Below, piece by piece: positions 9,132 to 16,908 of a stretch of 64,000 bases of DNA (positions are counted from its first letter, which is position 1; every line of letters starts with the position of its first letter). The stretch comes from Paenibacillus sp. JQZ6Y-1 (GTDB taxonomy: Bacteria; Bacillota; Bacilli; Paenibacillales; Paenibacillaceae), in contig NZ_JBFDUZ010000001.1 of NCBI RefSeq assembly GCF_040719145.1, positions 744,001-808,000 of the forward strand, read 5' to 3'. The notes beneath the pieces were generated by a model that saw only the letters and a program-made list of their open reading frames with translations, was not told the DNA's origin and searched no databases. Position numbers and translations under genes: made by a program.

Positions 9132-10188
9132 GCAGACGATCAAACGGCATCTCGATAAGGAGCCGGAGCATACGCCAGATTATGAAGCGATGTGGAGCCG
9201 TATCCAATGGGAAGCGGACAATCGTCGCTCTGGTTGGAGTCGAGATGATGAGCCGGAGATGAAGCTTGTGGAATCGCGCAAACGTAGTAAGAGAATAGCT
9301 ATTGTCGCTCTGAGTGCAGTCGCGGCGGTCAGTATTGGTGTATGGAACTGGCAGTATCCGGGGCAATCTGTAGGAATCCCTGCTTCGATCCCAGTGCAGG
9401 CATCCACTAGTTCTCCTATTTCATTAAAAGCGATCCCGGATATTGCCCAACCTATTCACACGCAGGTATTGCAACAAGGGGTAGGTCTCTCTATTCAGCA
9501 AGCTCAATTGCATTTCGATAGTGACATTGGTAATCGTGCAACGTTTCAGTTGCAGTTAGCTGGGGTCGATCCGCTCGACTTTACATTTGCCACGTTTGCC
9601 AAAGCATCGATCATTGATATGCAAACGAACAAAGCCACGTATAGTAGCCTAATGGGATTTCAAAAGGATCAAGATGTAACGACAGACGAACAATTTCAAT
9701 TAAGTCGCTCAGTCACACAAGCAGATCAGCAAAGTTATGTGATCAAGCTTCAAGACCTATATTTGATTCAACGTAAGCATACAGCGCTTCCGGCGAACAT
9801 TCAATTGAACAAGAAATATGATGTGCAAGCAGGTCAATTATGGTCGCTCTCTTTTCAGAAGTATGAATGGTCCAACGATAATAAAAAGCTAACTGTTCGA
9901 TATACCTCAGATAAAGATATGACTCATATCCCAGAGGTTACCATCGCATTGCAAGGATATACTAACATCGGTAACTATCTGAGACTCCAAGATAGCCTAG
10001 AGAATCAATCGATTTCGAAATCAATGCAGATGGGCAACAATGGTAAACGCATCGTACAGGAGTTTGAGTTCAAGCAACCATTAACCCAGAAGGAACGCGA
10101 TAGTGTTCGTTTGTATTTTGATTATGGCTTGCTGACTCAACAAATAAAAGGAACATGGCGCATTCCATTTACCGTCCATTCAGAGTGA
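9115..10188 (+). CDS. membrane anti-sigma-factor candidate
   Basis: 357 residues. Residues 1-60 are charged and cytoplasmic, one membrane segment spans about 61-77 (IAIVALSAVAAVSIGVW), and about 280 residues lie outside, resembling the DUF4179-type proteins that follow ECF sigma genes. ATG 9115 is preferred over in-frame GTG 9106 because AAAGGAAG sits 9 bases upstream. The cytoplasmic part has no Cys, so it is not a zinc-type (HxxxCxxC) anti-sigma domain. The overlap with the sigma gene supports an inhibitory partner role; the extracellular signal is unknown. Confidence 0.75.
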   Translation: MPKWDEQTIKRHLDKEPEHTPDYEAMWSRIQWEADNRRSGWSRDDEPEMKLVESRKRSKRIAIVALSAVAAVSIGVWNWQYPGQSVGIPASIPVQASTSSPISLKAIPDIAQPIHTQVLQQGVGLSIQQAQLHFDSDIGNRATFQLQLAGVDPLDFTFATFAKASIIDMQTNKATYSSLMGFQKDQDVTTDEQFQLSRSVTQADQQSYVIKLQDLYLIQRKHTALPANIQLNKKYDVQAGQLWSLSFQKYEWSNDNKKLTVRYTSDKDMTHIPEVTIALQGYTNIGNYLRLQDSLENQSISKSMQMGNNGKRIVQEFEFKQPLTQKERDSVRLYFDYGLLTQQIKGTWRIPFTVHSE

Positions 10189-10293
10189 CTGAACAAGGGA
10201 CGCTGAGCATGCTTCAGCGACAATATGCAACTTTTTCCACATTAGCGAAGTCTAATCCTATGGACTTCAAAAATATGGAAAGGAAGATGGATA

Positions 10294-11277
10294 TTGAAAA
10301 AGATAAACATGCTCTGGATCATTCCTGCATTGGCGATGGTGATTGGATTTCTACCTGCCTTGCCTGCACAAGCACAAGCAGCAACCACATTAACCATCAT
10401 TACACCAACTGGAGAAAAGCTGGACGGCGGTACCTTACTCATCACCAAAGGAAAGCTCATGCTTCCGCTGCGTCAGCTTGCTAAAGCTACCAACTCTCAA
10501 TTTCACGTAGCTTCTAATGGCAAAGTCACACTAGCACCATGGGCAGGCGAGGTGTATACCTTCAAGCTTGGTCAAGGAGAATACAAGTTTAATCAGCAAC
10601 AGGGAACTTCACAGATGTCTGCCCCTGTACAGAAGATGAATGGGCAAGTCTATATTCCCGCAGCTTTTATTCAATATTTAGGCTACAACTATACTTATAA
10701 CAAGCCAACATTGACGATTCAATTGCCATTGAGTGCGAAGCAACGACAGATTTTGTACAAGGGTGATTTGGCAGCGGCACGCGAACTGATCACGAGTGGG
10801 GGGCTACCGATCCCTATCCCGGGGAATCATAGTTTGCGACAGCCATTACAAGTCAAATCTGACGGGGAAAGTCTGGATCGTGAATATTTATTCCCAGAGG
10901 GGGAAGCGCTGCGTTTTTATTATGTGTATGGAGATACGATTTCCTTTGTCGAATTTAAAAATGACTTCCCCGTTATTACATGGCAGGCGCATGGATTAAG
11001 TGCCGCTACAGGCGACTTTCACACGATGAATGATCTGCTTACATTTCAATTAAAGGATAAATGGGGCAATATTCCACTAAAGAATCAGAACTTTTTATAT
11101 TATATAAACGGTGGTTGGGGAGATAGCAATTTGAGGGAATCGGGTATTCTTCATGCCGATAATAGCTTTCATCGAACAGGCAGAGTATATATCGTAGGCG
11201 GCGGAATTTCCGATCAATCAGGTACGATTTCGTATACGTTACCAAATGAAAAACGAACGGATGCCCGCTCCTACTAA
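10294..11277 (+). CDS. secreted stalk-domain (copper amine oxidase N-terminal-like) protein
   Basis: 327 residues from a TTG start preceded by AAAGGAAG. A signal peptide ends near AQAQA (about residue 29). Residues about 30-145 match the 'copper amine oxidase N-terminal' stalk repeat found in many Paenibacillus envelope proteins (LPLRQLAKATNSQF, VYIPAAFIQYLGY), a non-catalytic domain. The C-terminal 180 residues are unrecognised. It follows the sigma/anti-sigma pair by 105 bases and may be a target or sensor of that system. Confidence 0.7.
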   Translation: MKKINMLWIIPALAMVIGFLPALPAQAQAATTLTIITPTGEKLDGGTLLITKGKLMLPLRQLAKATNSQFHVASNGKVTLAPWAGEVYTFKLGQGEYKFNQQQGTSQMSAPVQKMNGQVYIPAAFIQYLGYNYTYNKPTLTIQLPLSAKQRQILYKGDLAAARELITSGGLPIPIPGNHSLRQPLQVKSDGESLDREYLFPEGEALRFYYVYGDTISFVEFKNDFPVITWQAHGLSAATGDFHTMNDLLTFQLKDKWGNIPLKNQNFLYYINGGWGDSNLRESGILHADNSFHRTGRVYIVGGGISDQSGTISYTLPNEKRTDARSY

Positions 11278-11332
11278 GCAATCCCATTAGAAACAACGAT
11301 AAGTATGGCCACAAATATCATAGCGTGAAACC

Positions 11333-11377
11333 AAACCAACCGCCCTTCGCAATACATTGCCGAAGGGCGGTTGGTTT
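11333..11377. terminator. bidirectional terminator-like hairpin
   Basis: A perfect 17-bp stem (11333-11349 with 11361-11377, 11-base loop) lies between the stalk-protein gene and the oppositely oriented epoxide hydrolase remnant. A T-run follows about 14 bases later on the plus strand. Confidence 0.7.
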
Positions 11378-11395
11378 CAGTTGAGCGCTTTTTTA

Positions 11396-11883
11396 TCACA
11401 TCGGATTGTTCTCAGAGGTATCGTGTTTCCATCGACCGAAAAAGGCTTGTAGCTGTTCTGCCAATAGCGCTGGTTGCTCCAACGAAGCAAAGTGCCCGCC
11501 ACGAGCCGCATGTTCCCAATACACAATAGGCTACACACGCTCTGCCCACTCTCTTGGCGGCATAGGCAGTTCTTTCGGGAATAATGTCACACCCGTAGGC
11601 ACAGTAACACCCTCACCCTCAGCAAAACGCAATGGATAAAATGAATATCCAATTCATCAATAGTAGTCGTAAACTGCGGAAAGCTATTTAGCCACTGTTC
11701 TTGCTTACGCCAGTCATATTCGTTCACCCAATACTCCACTAAACGCTGCATAAAATGAAGATCAGCACCTAAGGACCACGGGTCACCATGAAACGTAGAC
11801 GGCCATTTGGTACGTAGTAATCTGTCCTTCAGATCATCGATTTGGTGCTGAGCAATATCAATAGTAAAAGGCTGCCTTCCCAA
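11396..11883 (-). pseudogene. epoxide hydrolase remnant (central deletion, frameshift, nonsense codon)
   Basis: The N-terminal part (11883 down to about 11640) encodes the epoxide hydrolase N-terminal domain: IDDLKDRLLRTKWP, LVEYWVNEYDWRKQE, IDELDIHFIH. The next readable part, shifted by one base, encodes the family's C-terminus: FAEGEGVTVPTGV, LFPKELPMPPREWAERV, then an in-frame TAG, then PIVYWEHAARGGHFASLEQP to the stop at 11396. Intact enzymes are about 380 residues; only about 150 remain, so roughly 700 bases including the nucleophile region are gone. The alpha/beta-hydrolase core is deleted, so no activity is expected. Confidence 0.88.
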
Positions 11884-12203
11884 ACACGTCCTTCAATAGA
11901 ATTGAAATACTTTGCTGAGACGTACACTGCACATGTTTCCAAGGTGTTATGACAGCATAAACATATTTACCATCGTATGATATGCCCAAATAAGAAGCGC
12001 ATCAAATCACGATCAGGAAAGATACGCAAGGAAGGGAACAAGGAATGCTAGTTATCCATTCACTCTGACAAAAATGGAACCGGTTCTAAATGAAGTTGTC
12101 TTGCGTGGCGATGTGCCGTATACTGTCAAAGTTATACGTTATCTAGCATGAAGAATCTGCACAAGTACGTGCATAGTGAACCATTGGCAAAGGAGGGATG
12201 TGT
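11884..12203. other. intergenic region, 320 bases
   Basis: No promoter or antitermination site is clear. A plus-strand frame open from 11981 to a stop at 12149-12151 encodes a plausible tail (LNEVVLRGDVPYTVKVIRYL) without ribosome site or start; it could be a remnant of a lost gene next to the decayed epoxide hydrolase, but I do not recognise it. Confidence 0.3.
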
Positions 12204-13847
12204 ATGCGGCAGGAGGATCGTCATTCCCCAGCTGCCAAGCGGCGCGAACGGAGCCGACATATGCAGGAGTTGGCGACCCAATTGATTGAACAGTCCGGCG
12301 GCTTGCCTAATGTGCAGGAAGTACTGCACTGCACGACCCGTATTCGTCTGCGACTACATCGTCCTGAATTGGCGAATCATTCCGCTCTTGCCGAGATTCC
12401 AGAGGTACACAATGTATGTCAGGTCGGCACACAGTTGCAAATGATTGTAGGACCAGAGCTGACGTTTCGACTGCATCGGCAGATTGAGCGCCAAATGCAG
12501 CATATGTCTGATCCGTTGCTGGCTGGTGGCACTCAGACGAATATACAGAACGAACAGAATGAAGCCCAACAAACGATACAGCAACCGAACATGCTGGAGC
12601 AAACAGAGCAGATGGGACAGACGCCACTGCGTCATCCACAACGTATGGCAGAGCAATTACTGTCTGCATCCGATGAACCGTTTGTAACTGAACAGTCGCC
12701 CTTTGCGTCAATCGCTACTTCTGATCAAACAATCGAGAAGTCGCCTTCTGCCAGACGTTCGCTGACTACGCGTATAGTGGATGCGGTATCGTTCTTTTCC
12801 GACATTATCGTACCAATGATTCCTATCTTTGTGGCAGCAGGTATATTGCTTGGACTGGTTAGTCTGCTGCAATTCCTCGGCTGGGCGTCAGTGGATACAC
12901 TTTGGTTCCGGCTGCTGCAATTGCTGACCGGCTCGATTTTTCAGATTATTAGCGTGATGTTTGGCTATTATGCTGCCAAACGCTTTGGCGGTACGCCTGT
13001 ATTGGGAGCCGTATTGGGCATGTTGATGTCTAGACCTGAGATTGTTGGCAGTAACGGTATGCCGCCATCGGTTATTTCGTCATTTGGTCTAGTAGCACTG
13101 CCGCAGTTCAGTTATCAGGGGACTGCGATTCCAGTTATCGTGGCTGCCATGTTGATGGCGATGCTGGAAATTCGCTTGCGCCGCGTCATTCCCAATTCTG
13201 TGCATGTACTAGTCATTCCGGTATTATCGCTGCTTGGCGGAAGCATTCTGGCACTGTTCGTGATCGGTCCGCTCTCTGGCTGGCTCGGTCATTGGTGTGC
13301 TGCATTGCTGAAGCATCTATACGCATACGGTGGCACTTGGTTTGGACTGGTGCTGGGCGGGGCGTATAGCAGTATTGTGCTGACAGGGCTGCATCAGAGC
13401 TTGCAGGCGATTGAAGCAGGCTTAATCTCCAATCCAGATATTGCAGTAAATTTTCTGCTACCGATCTGGTCAATGGCAAATGTGGCGCAGGGTGGTGCTG
13501 GACTAGCGGTATATTTGCGCACTCGCGACTCTATGCTGCGTAAGGCGGCACTGCCTGGTGCATTGATTGCCTTTCTCGGCATTACGGAACCGGTAGCGCT
13601 TGGCGTCAATCTAAAGCTGGTGCGTCCGTTTATTGCAGCGGCGGCTGGCGGTGCGGTCGGTGGTGCTTATATCGGCTGGCATCATGTCGTTGCCAGCTCC
13701 TTCGGCTTGACGGGGATTCCGATGCTGGCATTTATTATTCCGTTTGGCTGGTCCAATTTTATTCATTATATGACCGGTTTTGTGCTGGCGACAGGTACGG
13801 CATTTGTGCTGACCTTGCTGCTGGGCAGAAGCGGGCATTCATCATAA
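12204..13847 (+). CDS. PTS EIIBC, sucrose-type (SacX/SacP-like)
   Basis: 547 residues. The IIB domain (about 20-105) has phospho-Cys43 in EVLHCTTRIRL. A Gln/Thr-rich linker of about 85 residues follows, then a ten-helix IIC domain (about 185-547) with the family motif GITEPVALGV. No IIA domain is present, so an outside IIA is required. ATG 12204 is chosen because AAGGAGGG ends 6 bases upstream; the in-frame ATG at 12198 abuts that site. The partner antiterminator 21 bases downstream and sacB beyond mirror B. subtilis sacXY-sacB, where EIIBC both moves sucrose and signals to SacY. Sucrose specificity is inferred from context. Confidence 0.85.
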   Translation: MRQEDRHSPAAKRRERSRHMQELATQLIEQSGGLPNVQEVLHCTTRIRLRLHRPELANHSALAEIPEVHNVCQVGTQLQMIVGPELTFRLHRQIERQMQHMSDPLLAGGTQTNIQNEQNEAQQTIQQPNMLEQTEQMGQTPLRHPQRMAEQLLSASDEPFVTEQSPFASIATSDQTIEKSPSARRSLTTRIVDAVSFFSDIIVPMIPIFVAAGILLGLVSLLQFLGWASVDTLWFRLLQLLTGSIFQIISVMFGYYAAKRFGGTPVLGAVLGMLMSRPEIVGSNGMPPSVISSFGLVALPQFSYQGTAIPVIVAAMLMAMLEIRLRRVIPNSVHVLVIPVLSLLGGSILALFVIGPLSGWLGHWCAALLKHLYAYGGTWFGLVLGGAYSSIVLTGLHQSLQAIEAGLISNPDIAVNFLLPIWSMANVAQGGAGLAVYLRTRDSMLRKAALPGALIAFLGITEPVALGVNLKLVRPFIAAAAGGAVGGAYIGWHHVVASSFGLTGIPMLAFIIPFGWSNFIHYMTGFVLATGTAFVLTLLLGRSGHSS

Positions 13848-13868
13848 GGTATTGTGGAGGTGGATGAC

Positions 13869-14717
13869 ATGAAAATCAAAAAGATTCTGAACAACAACGC
13901 TGTCATCGTCGACGATCAAGGACAGGAGAAAATTGTAATGGGCGGCGGCATATCGTTTGAAAAAGGTAAAAACGATGTCGTTGATCCTAGTCGCATTGAG
14001 AAAGTATTCATTTTGGAGGATCAGGAGCGGTACGGCTATTTGCAGGAAATGCTGCAAAAGCTGCCGGAAGAGGAAATCGCCGTGTCGGAGCATATTATTT
14101 CCTATGCCGAGCGAGAGCTGCATGTATCCTTTAATGAGCATATTCATATTGCGCTGACTGATCATCTGTCGCATGCGCTGGAGCGGTTGCGCAGTGGCAT
14201 GATCATTCATAATACCCTGCTGGAGGAAATACGGATTCTGTATCCAGCAGAATTCCGTATTGGCTTATATGCTCGCGAGCTCATCGCTACTCGGCTACAG
14301 GTTGATATTCCAGAGGATGAAGTCGGTTATATCGCTATGCACATTCATACGGCTGTGATGAATGCAGGCTCTGGTGCCACTTCCTCTGGTCTGGCATCGC
14401 TCATTCGCGATATGGTGGAAGATATTGAATACGTGCTGAATCAACCGTTAGATCGCAAATCAGCAGCTTATGAGCGCTTGATCAGCCAATTGAAAAGTAT
14501 ACTGCAATCCTCGGTCGACGGTCATCCTGCTGCGGAGTTGGATGAGGAGATCATCGTCATCGCCCGCGACAAGTATGCGAATTGGTATGAGCATGTGCAG
14601 GAGATGACAGATCATGCAGAGGATGAATATGGATATACTTGCACCGATAGTCAGCGTGTGTTGATCGCCATTGAGCTGCAACGTTTACAGGAGAGGTTAG
14701 GTCATCCAGCCCGTTGA
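13869..14717 (+). CDS. sacY: BglG/SacY-family transcriptional antiterminator
   Basis: 282 residues. The CAT RNA-binding domain fills 1-56 (MKIKKILNNNAVIVDD, VMGGGISFEK). PRD1 follows with HIHIALTDHLSHALERL and VGYIAMHIHTA, keeping the His residues normally phosphorylated. In PRD2 the two usual His positions read Gln (ERLISQLKS) and Glu (LIAIELQRL). The start at 13869 follows GGAGGTGG. It should bind the RAT site at 15061-15090 and prevent termination ahead of sacB when sucrose is present. The missing PRD2 histidines fit a SacY-like, HPr-independent regulator. Confidence 0.85.
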   Translation: MKIKKILNNNAVIVDDQGQEKIVMGGGISFEKGKNDVVDPSRIEKVFILEDQERYGYLQEMLQKLPEEEIAVSEHIISYAERELHVSFNEHIHIALTDHLSHALERLRSGMIIHNTLLEEIRILYPAEFRIGLYARELIATRLQVDIPEDEVGYIAMHIHTAVMNAGSGATSSGLASLIRDMVEDIEYVLNQPLDRKSAAYERLISQLKSILQSSVDGHPAAELDEEIIVIARDKYANWYEHVQEMTDHAEDEYGYTCTDSQRVLIAIELQRLQERLGHPAR

Positions 14718-14983
14718 CACCCTCTAAGAATAAAGATGCTGACGATAAAAATGGACGAATTTGGCTCAAATCAAGTGTGATCAACAACATATATTACTGG
14801 CGACACAGTTCTATATACCTGTCATATGGTCTAAGTAGAACTATCCATTTTCCAATCTACTCTGGATAAAAAGTAGCAAAATTGTAACTTTTAAAAACAA
14901 TTTGTAACCTTTGAAACTGTGAAAATATAACTAAAAATAATGAATATATATGAAAATTTGCAAGAAAAGTCGTTTGTATCTTA

Positions 14984-15012
14984 TTGCTAAATTGGTTCAT
15001 TTTCTCTATAGT
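14984..15012 (+). promoter_or_regulatory. sacB promoter candidate
   Basis: TTGCTA at 14984-14989 and TATAGT at 15007-15012 are spaced by 17 bases. Transcription from here would place the RAT site about 40 bases into the leader. Confidence 0.6.
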
Positions 15013-15060
15013 CCTCTCATGAATAAGCGGTATAGAATAGGTGTCAGCAACAGCATATCC

Positions 15061-15090
15061 GGGTGTGTTACTGGTAAAGCAGGCAAGACC
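15061..15090 (+). promoter_or_regulatory. RAT (ribonucleic antiterminator) site of sacB leader
   Basis: The 30-base segment contains TACTGGTAAAGCAGGCAAGA, which differs little from the RAT of the B. subtilis sacB leader, and overlaps the left arm of the following terminator. SacY-family dimers bind such hairpins and block terminator formation. Confidence 0.88.
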
Positions 15091-15161
15091 TAAAAAACTC
15101 CGACTGGGGGATTTCTACGTCGTATGACGTGGTATCCAGTTAGGGATTTTTAGGTCTTTTT
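15086..15161 (+). terminator. conditional terminator in sacB leader
   Basis: AGACCTAAAAA at 15086-15096 pairs with TTTTTAGGTCT at 15147-15157, followed by TTTT; inner bases ACTGG/CCAGT extend the fold. The left arm overlaps the RAT site, so the two structures exclude each other. Confidence 0.88.
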
Positions 15162-15210
15162 GTGTTTTCTGGTCCTCCGGCATTCCATATTTCGAAAGGG
15201 AGTTAGAATA

Positions 15211-16728
15211 ATGAACATGAATCAATGGTACAAAAAGGCGGCAGCCGTTACTGTGGCGGCAGCGCTGCTGGCAGGCGGCACAACGACATTTGCCAGTGGC
15301 AATGGGCAGGATTACAAAGGCGGTTCGCATACACGTCCGACACATCCTGTGCCGGAAAACCCAACTCTTCCATCGGTGATTGACGATACATATGGCTTCT
15401 CGCATATCACCCGTTTTGATGCACTGAAAATTCCTAAGCAGCAACAGCAATCGCAATTCCAAGTCCCTGCATTCAATAAGGACGAGATTCGCAATATCCC
15501 ATCCGCAGTGGGTAAGGATGCTAACGGCAATACGATTAATCTGGACGTATGGGATACATGGCCGCTGCAAAATGCAGATGGTACGGTTGCCAACTACAAT
15601 GGCTATGAGATCGTATTCGGTCTAGCTGGCGATCCGAAAGTATCGTCCGACACATTCATCTATCTATTTTATAAAAAAGCAGATGACCAATCGCTGGATG
15701 CTTGGAAAAATGCAGGTCGTGTCTTCAAAGACACGGACAAGCTCGTGCCAAATGACTGGATTCTTAATCATCAATCCGAAGAATGGTCTGGATCGGCAAC
15801 GATGACTAAGGATGGCAAGGTACGCCTGTTCTACACGAACCGTCATCCGTGGGATGCAGATCAAGGTTTCTACGGCAAACAGACGCTTACAACCGCACAG
15901 GTGAATGTATCCCAGCCGAGCGACGGTACACTGAAAGTGGACGGCGTAGAGGATTTCAAATCGATCTTCGATGGCGATGGCAAGATGTACCAGACAGTCA
16001 ATCAGGCATTCAGCGCTGGTGATTACTCCGATAACCATACGCTGCGTGACCCGCACTATGTCGAGGACAACGGTCACAAGTATCTTGTATTTGAAGCCAA
16101 TACTGGTTCCGAGACAGGCTATCAGGGCGACGAGATGTTTTACAATAAAGCGTACTATGGCGGCAGTGACGCGTTCTTCAATAGTGAACGTGAGAAGCTG
16201 TTGAACAGCCCCAACAAAGATTATATGGCTATCGCCAACGGAGCGCTCGGCATTATCGAACTGAATGATGATTATTCGCTGAAAAGAGTGATGAAGCCGC
16301 TCATCGCATCTAACACTGTAACGGATGAGATCGAACGCGCCAACATTTTCAAAATGAATGGTAAATGGTATCTGTTCACCGATACACGCGGTGCCAAAAT
16401 GTTCCTTGACGGTGTCGATGCAGAAGACATTTACATGCTCGGCTATGTGTCCAATTCGATCGATGGTCCGTACAAGCCGCTAAATGACAGTGGACTGGTG
16501 CTGCATCAGGATCTGAATCCGCGTGATGTGACATGGACCTATGCACACTTCGCGATTCCGCAGGTGAAAGGCAATAAAGTCGTTATTACAAGTTATATGA
16601 CCAACCGTGGCTATTTTGCTAATCAGCAGTCTACCTTTGCTCCAAGTTTTGAAGTAGCTATTCATGGGAACAATACATCGGTTGTGCCGAACAGTACGTT
16701 GAATCAAGGTCAAGTAACAGCGAAATAA
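15211..16728 (+). CDS. sacB: levansucrase (GH68)
   Basis: 505 residues, secreted. The signal peptide is MNMNQWYKKAAAV... with likely cleavage after FAS near residue 29. Catalytic residues are nucleophile Asp115 (VWDTWPLQ), transition-state Asp280 (LRDPHY) and acid/base Glu375 (DEIERAN); EWSGSA is also present. It transfers fructose from sucrose to growing levan. The ATG at 15211 follows AAAGGGAG; earlier in-frame starts fall inside the terminator leader. Expression is controlled by the RAT/terminator upstream and the SacY-like protein, and it is followed by levB as in B. subtilis. Confidence 0.96.
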   Translation: MNMNQWYKKAAAVTVAAALLAGGTTTFASGNGQDYKGGSHTRPTHPVPENPTLPSVIDDTYGFSHITRFDALKIPKQQQQSQFQVPAFNKDEIRNIPSAVGKDANGNTINLDVWDTWPLQNADGTVANYNGYEIVFGLAGDPKVSSDTFIYLFYKKADDQSLDAWKNAGRVFKDTDKLVPNDWILNHQSEEWSGSATMTKDGKVRLFYTNRHPWDADQGFYGKQTLTTAQVNVSQPSDGTLKVDGVEDFKSIFDGDGKMYQTVNQAFSAGDYSDNHTLRDPHYVEDNGHKYLVFEANTGSETGYQGDEMFYNKAYYGGSDAFFNSEREKLLNSPNKDYMAIANGALGIIELNDDYSLKRVMKPLIASNTVTDEIERANIFKMNGKWYLFTDTRGAKMFLDGVDAEDIYMLGYVSNSIDGPYKPLNDSGLVLHQDLNPRDVTWTYAHFAIPQVKGNKVVITSYMTNRGYFANQQSTFAPSFEVAIHGNNTSVVPNSTLNQGQVTAK

Positions 16729-16805
16729 CGACCATACATTTTAAATGAAGTGGATCGAATGAACATGGGAGGATCAGTATCCCGTGGGCAAGATCAGGAA
16801 TACAG

Positions 16806-16844
16806 GGGGAGAAAGTCGGTGCAGTAGCGCCACTTTCTGTTCCC
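16806..16844 (+). terminator. hairpin between sacB and levB
   Basis: GAAAGT (16811-16816) pairs with ACTTTC and GGTGC with GCGCC around an AGTA loop, with outer GGGA/TCCC pairing. The T-run is weak, so it may be a partial terminator or an mRNA end-protecting structure that lowers levB relative to sacB. Confidence 0.5.
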
Positions 16845-16908
16845 TTGTTCCATTTGTATCGCATATATGATCAAACCAATACAGGATAGCAGAGAGGAGA
16901 TCGTACCT

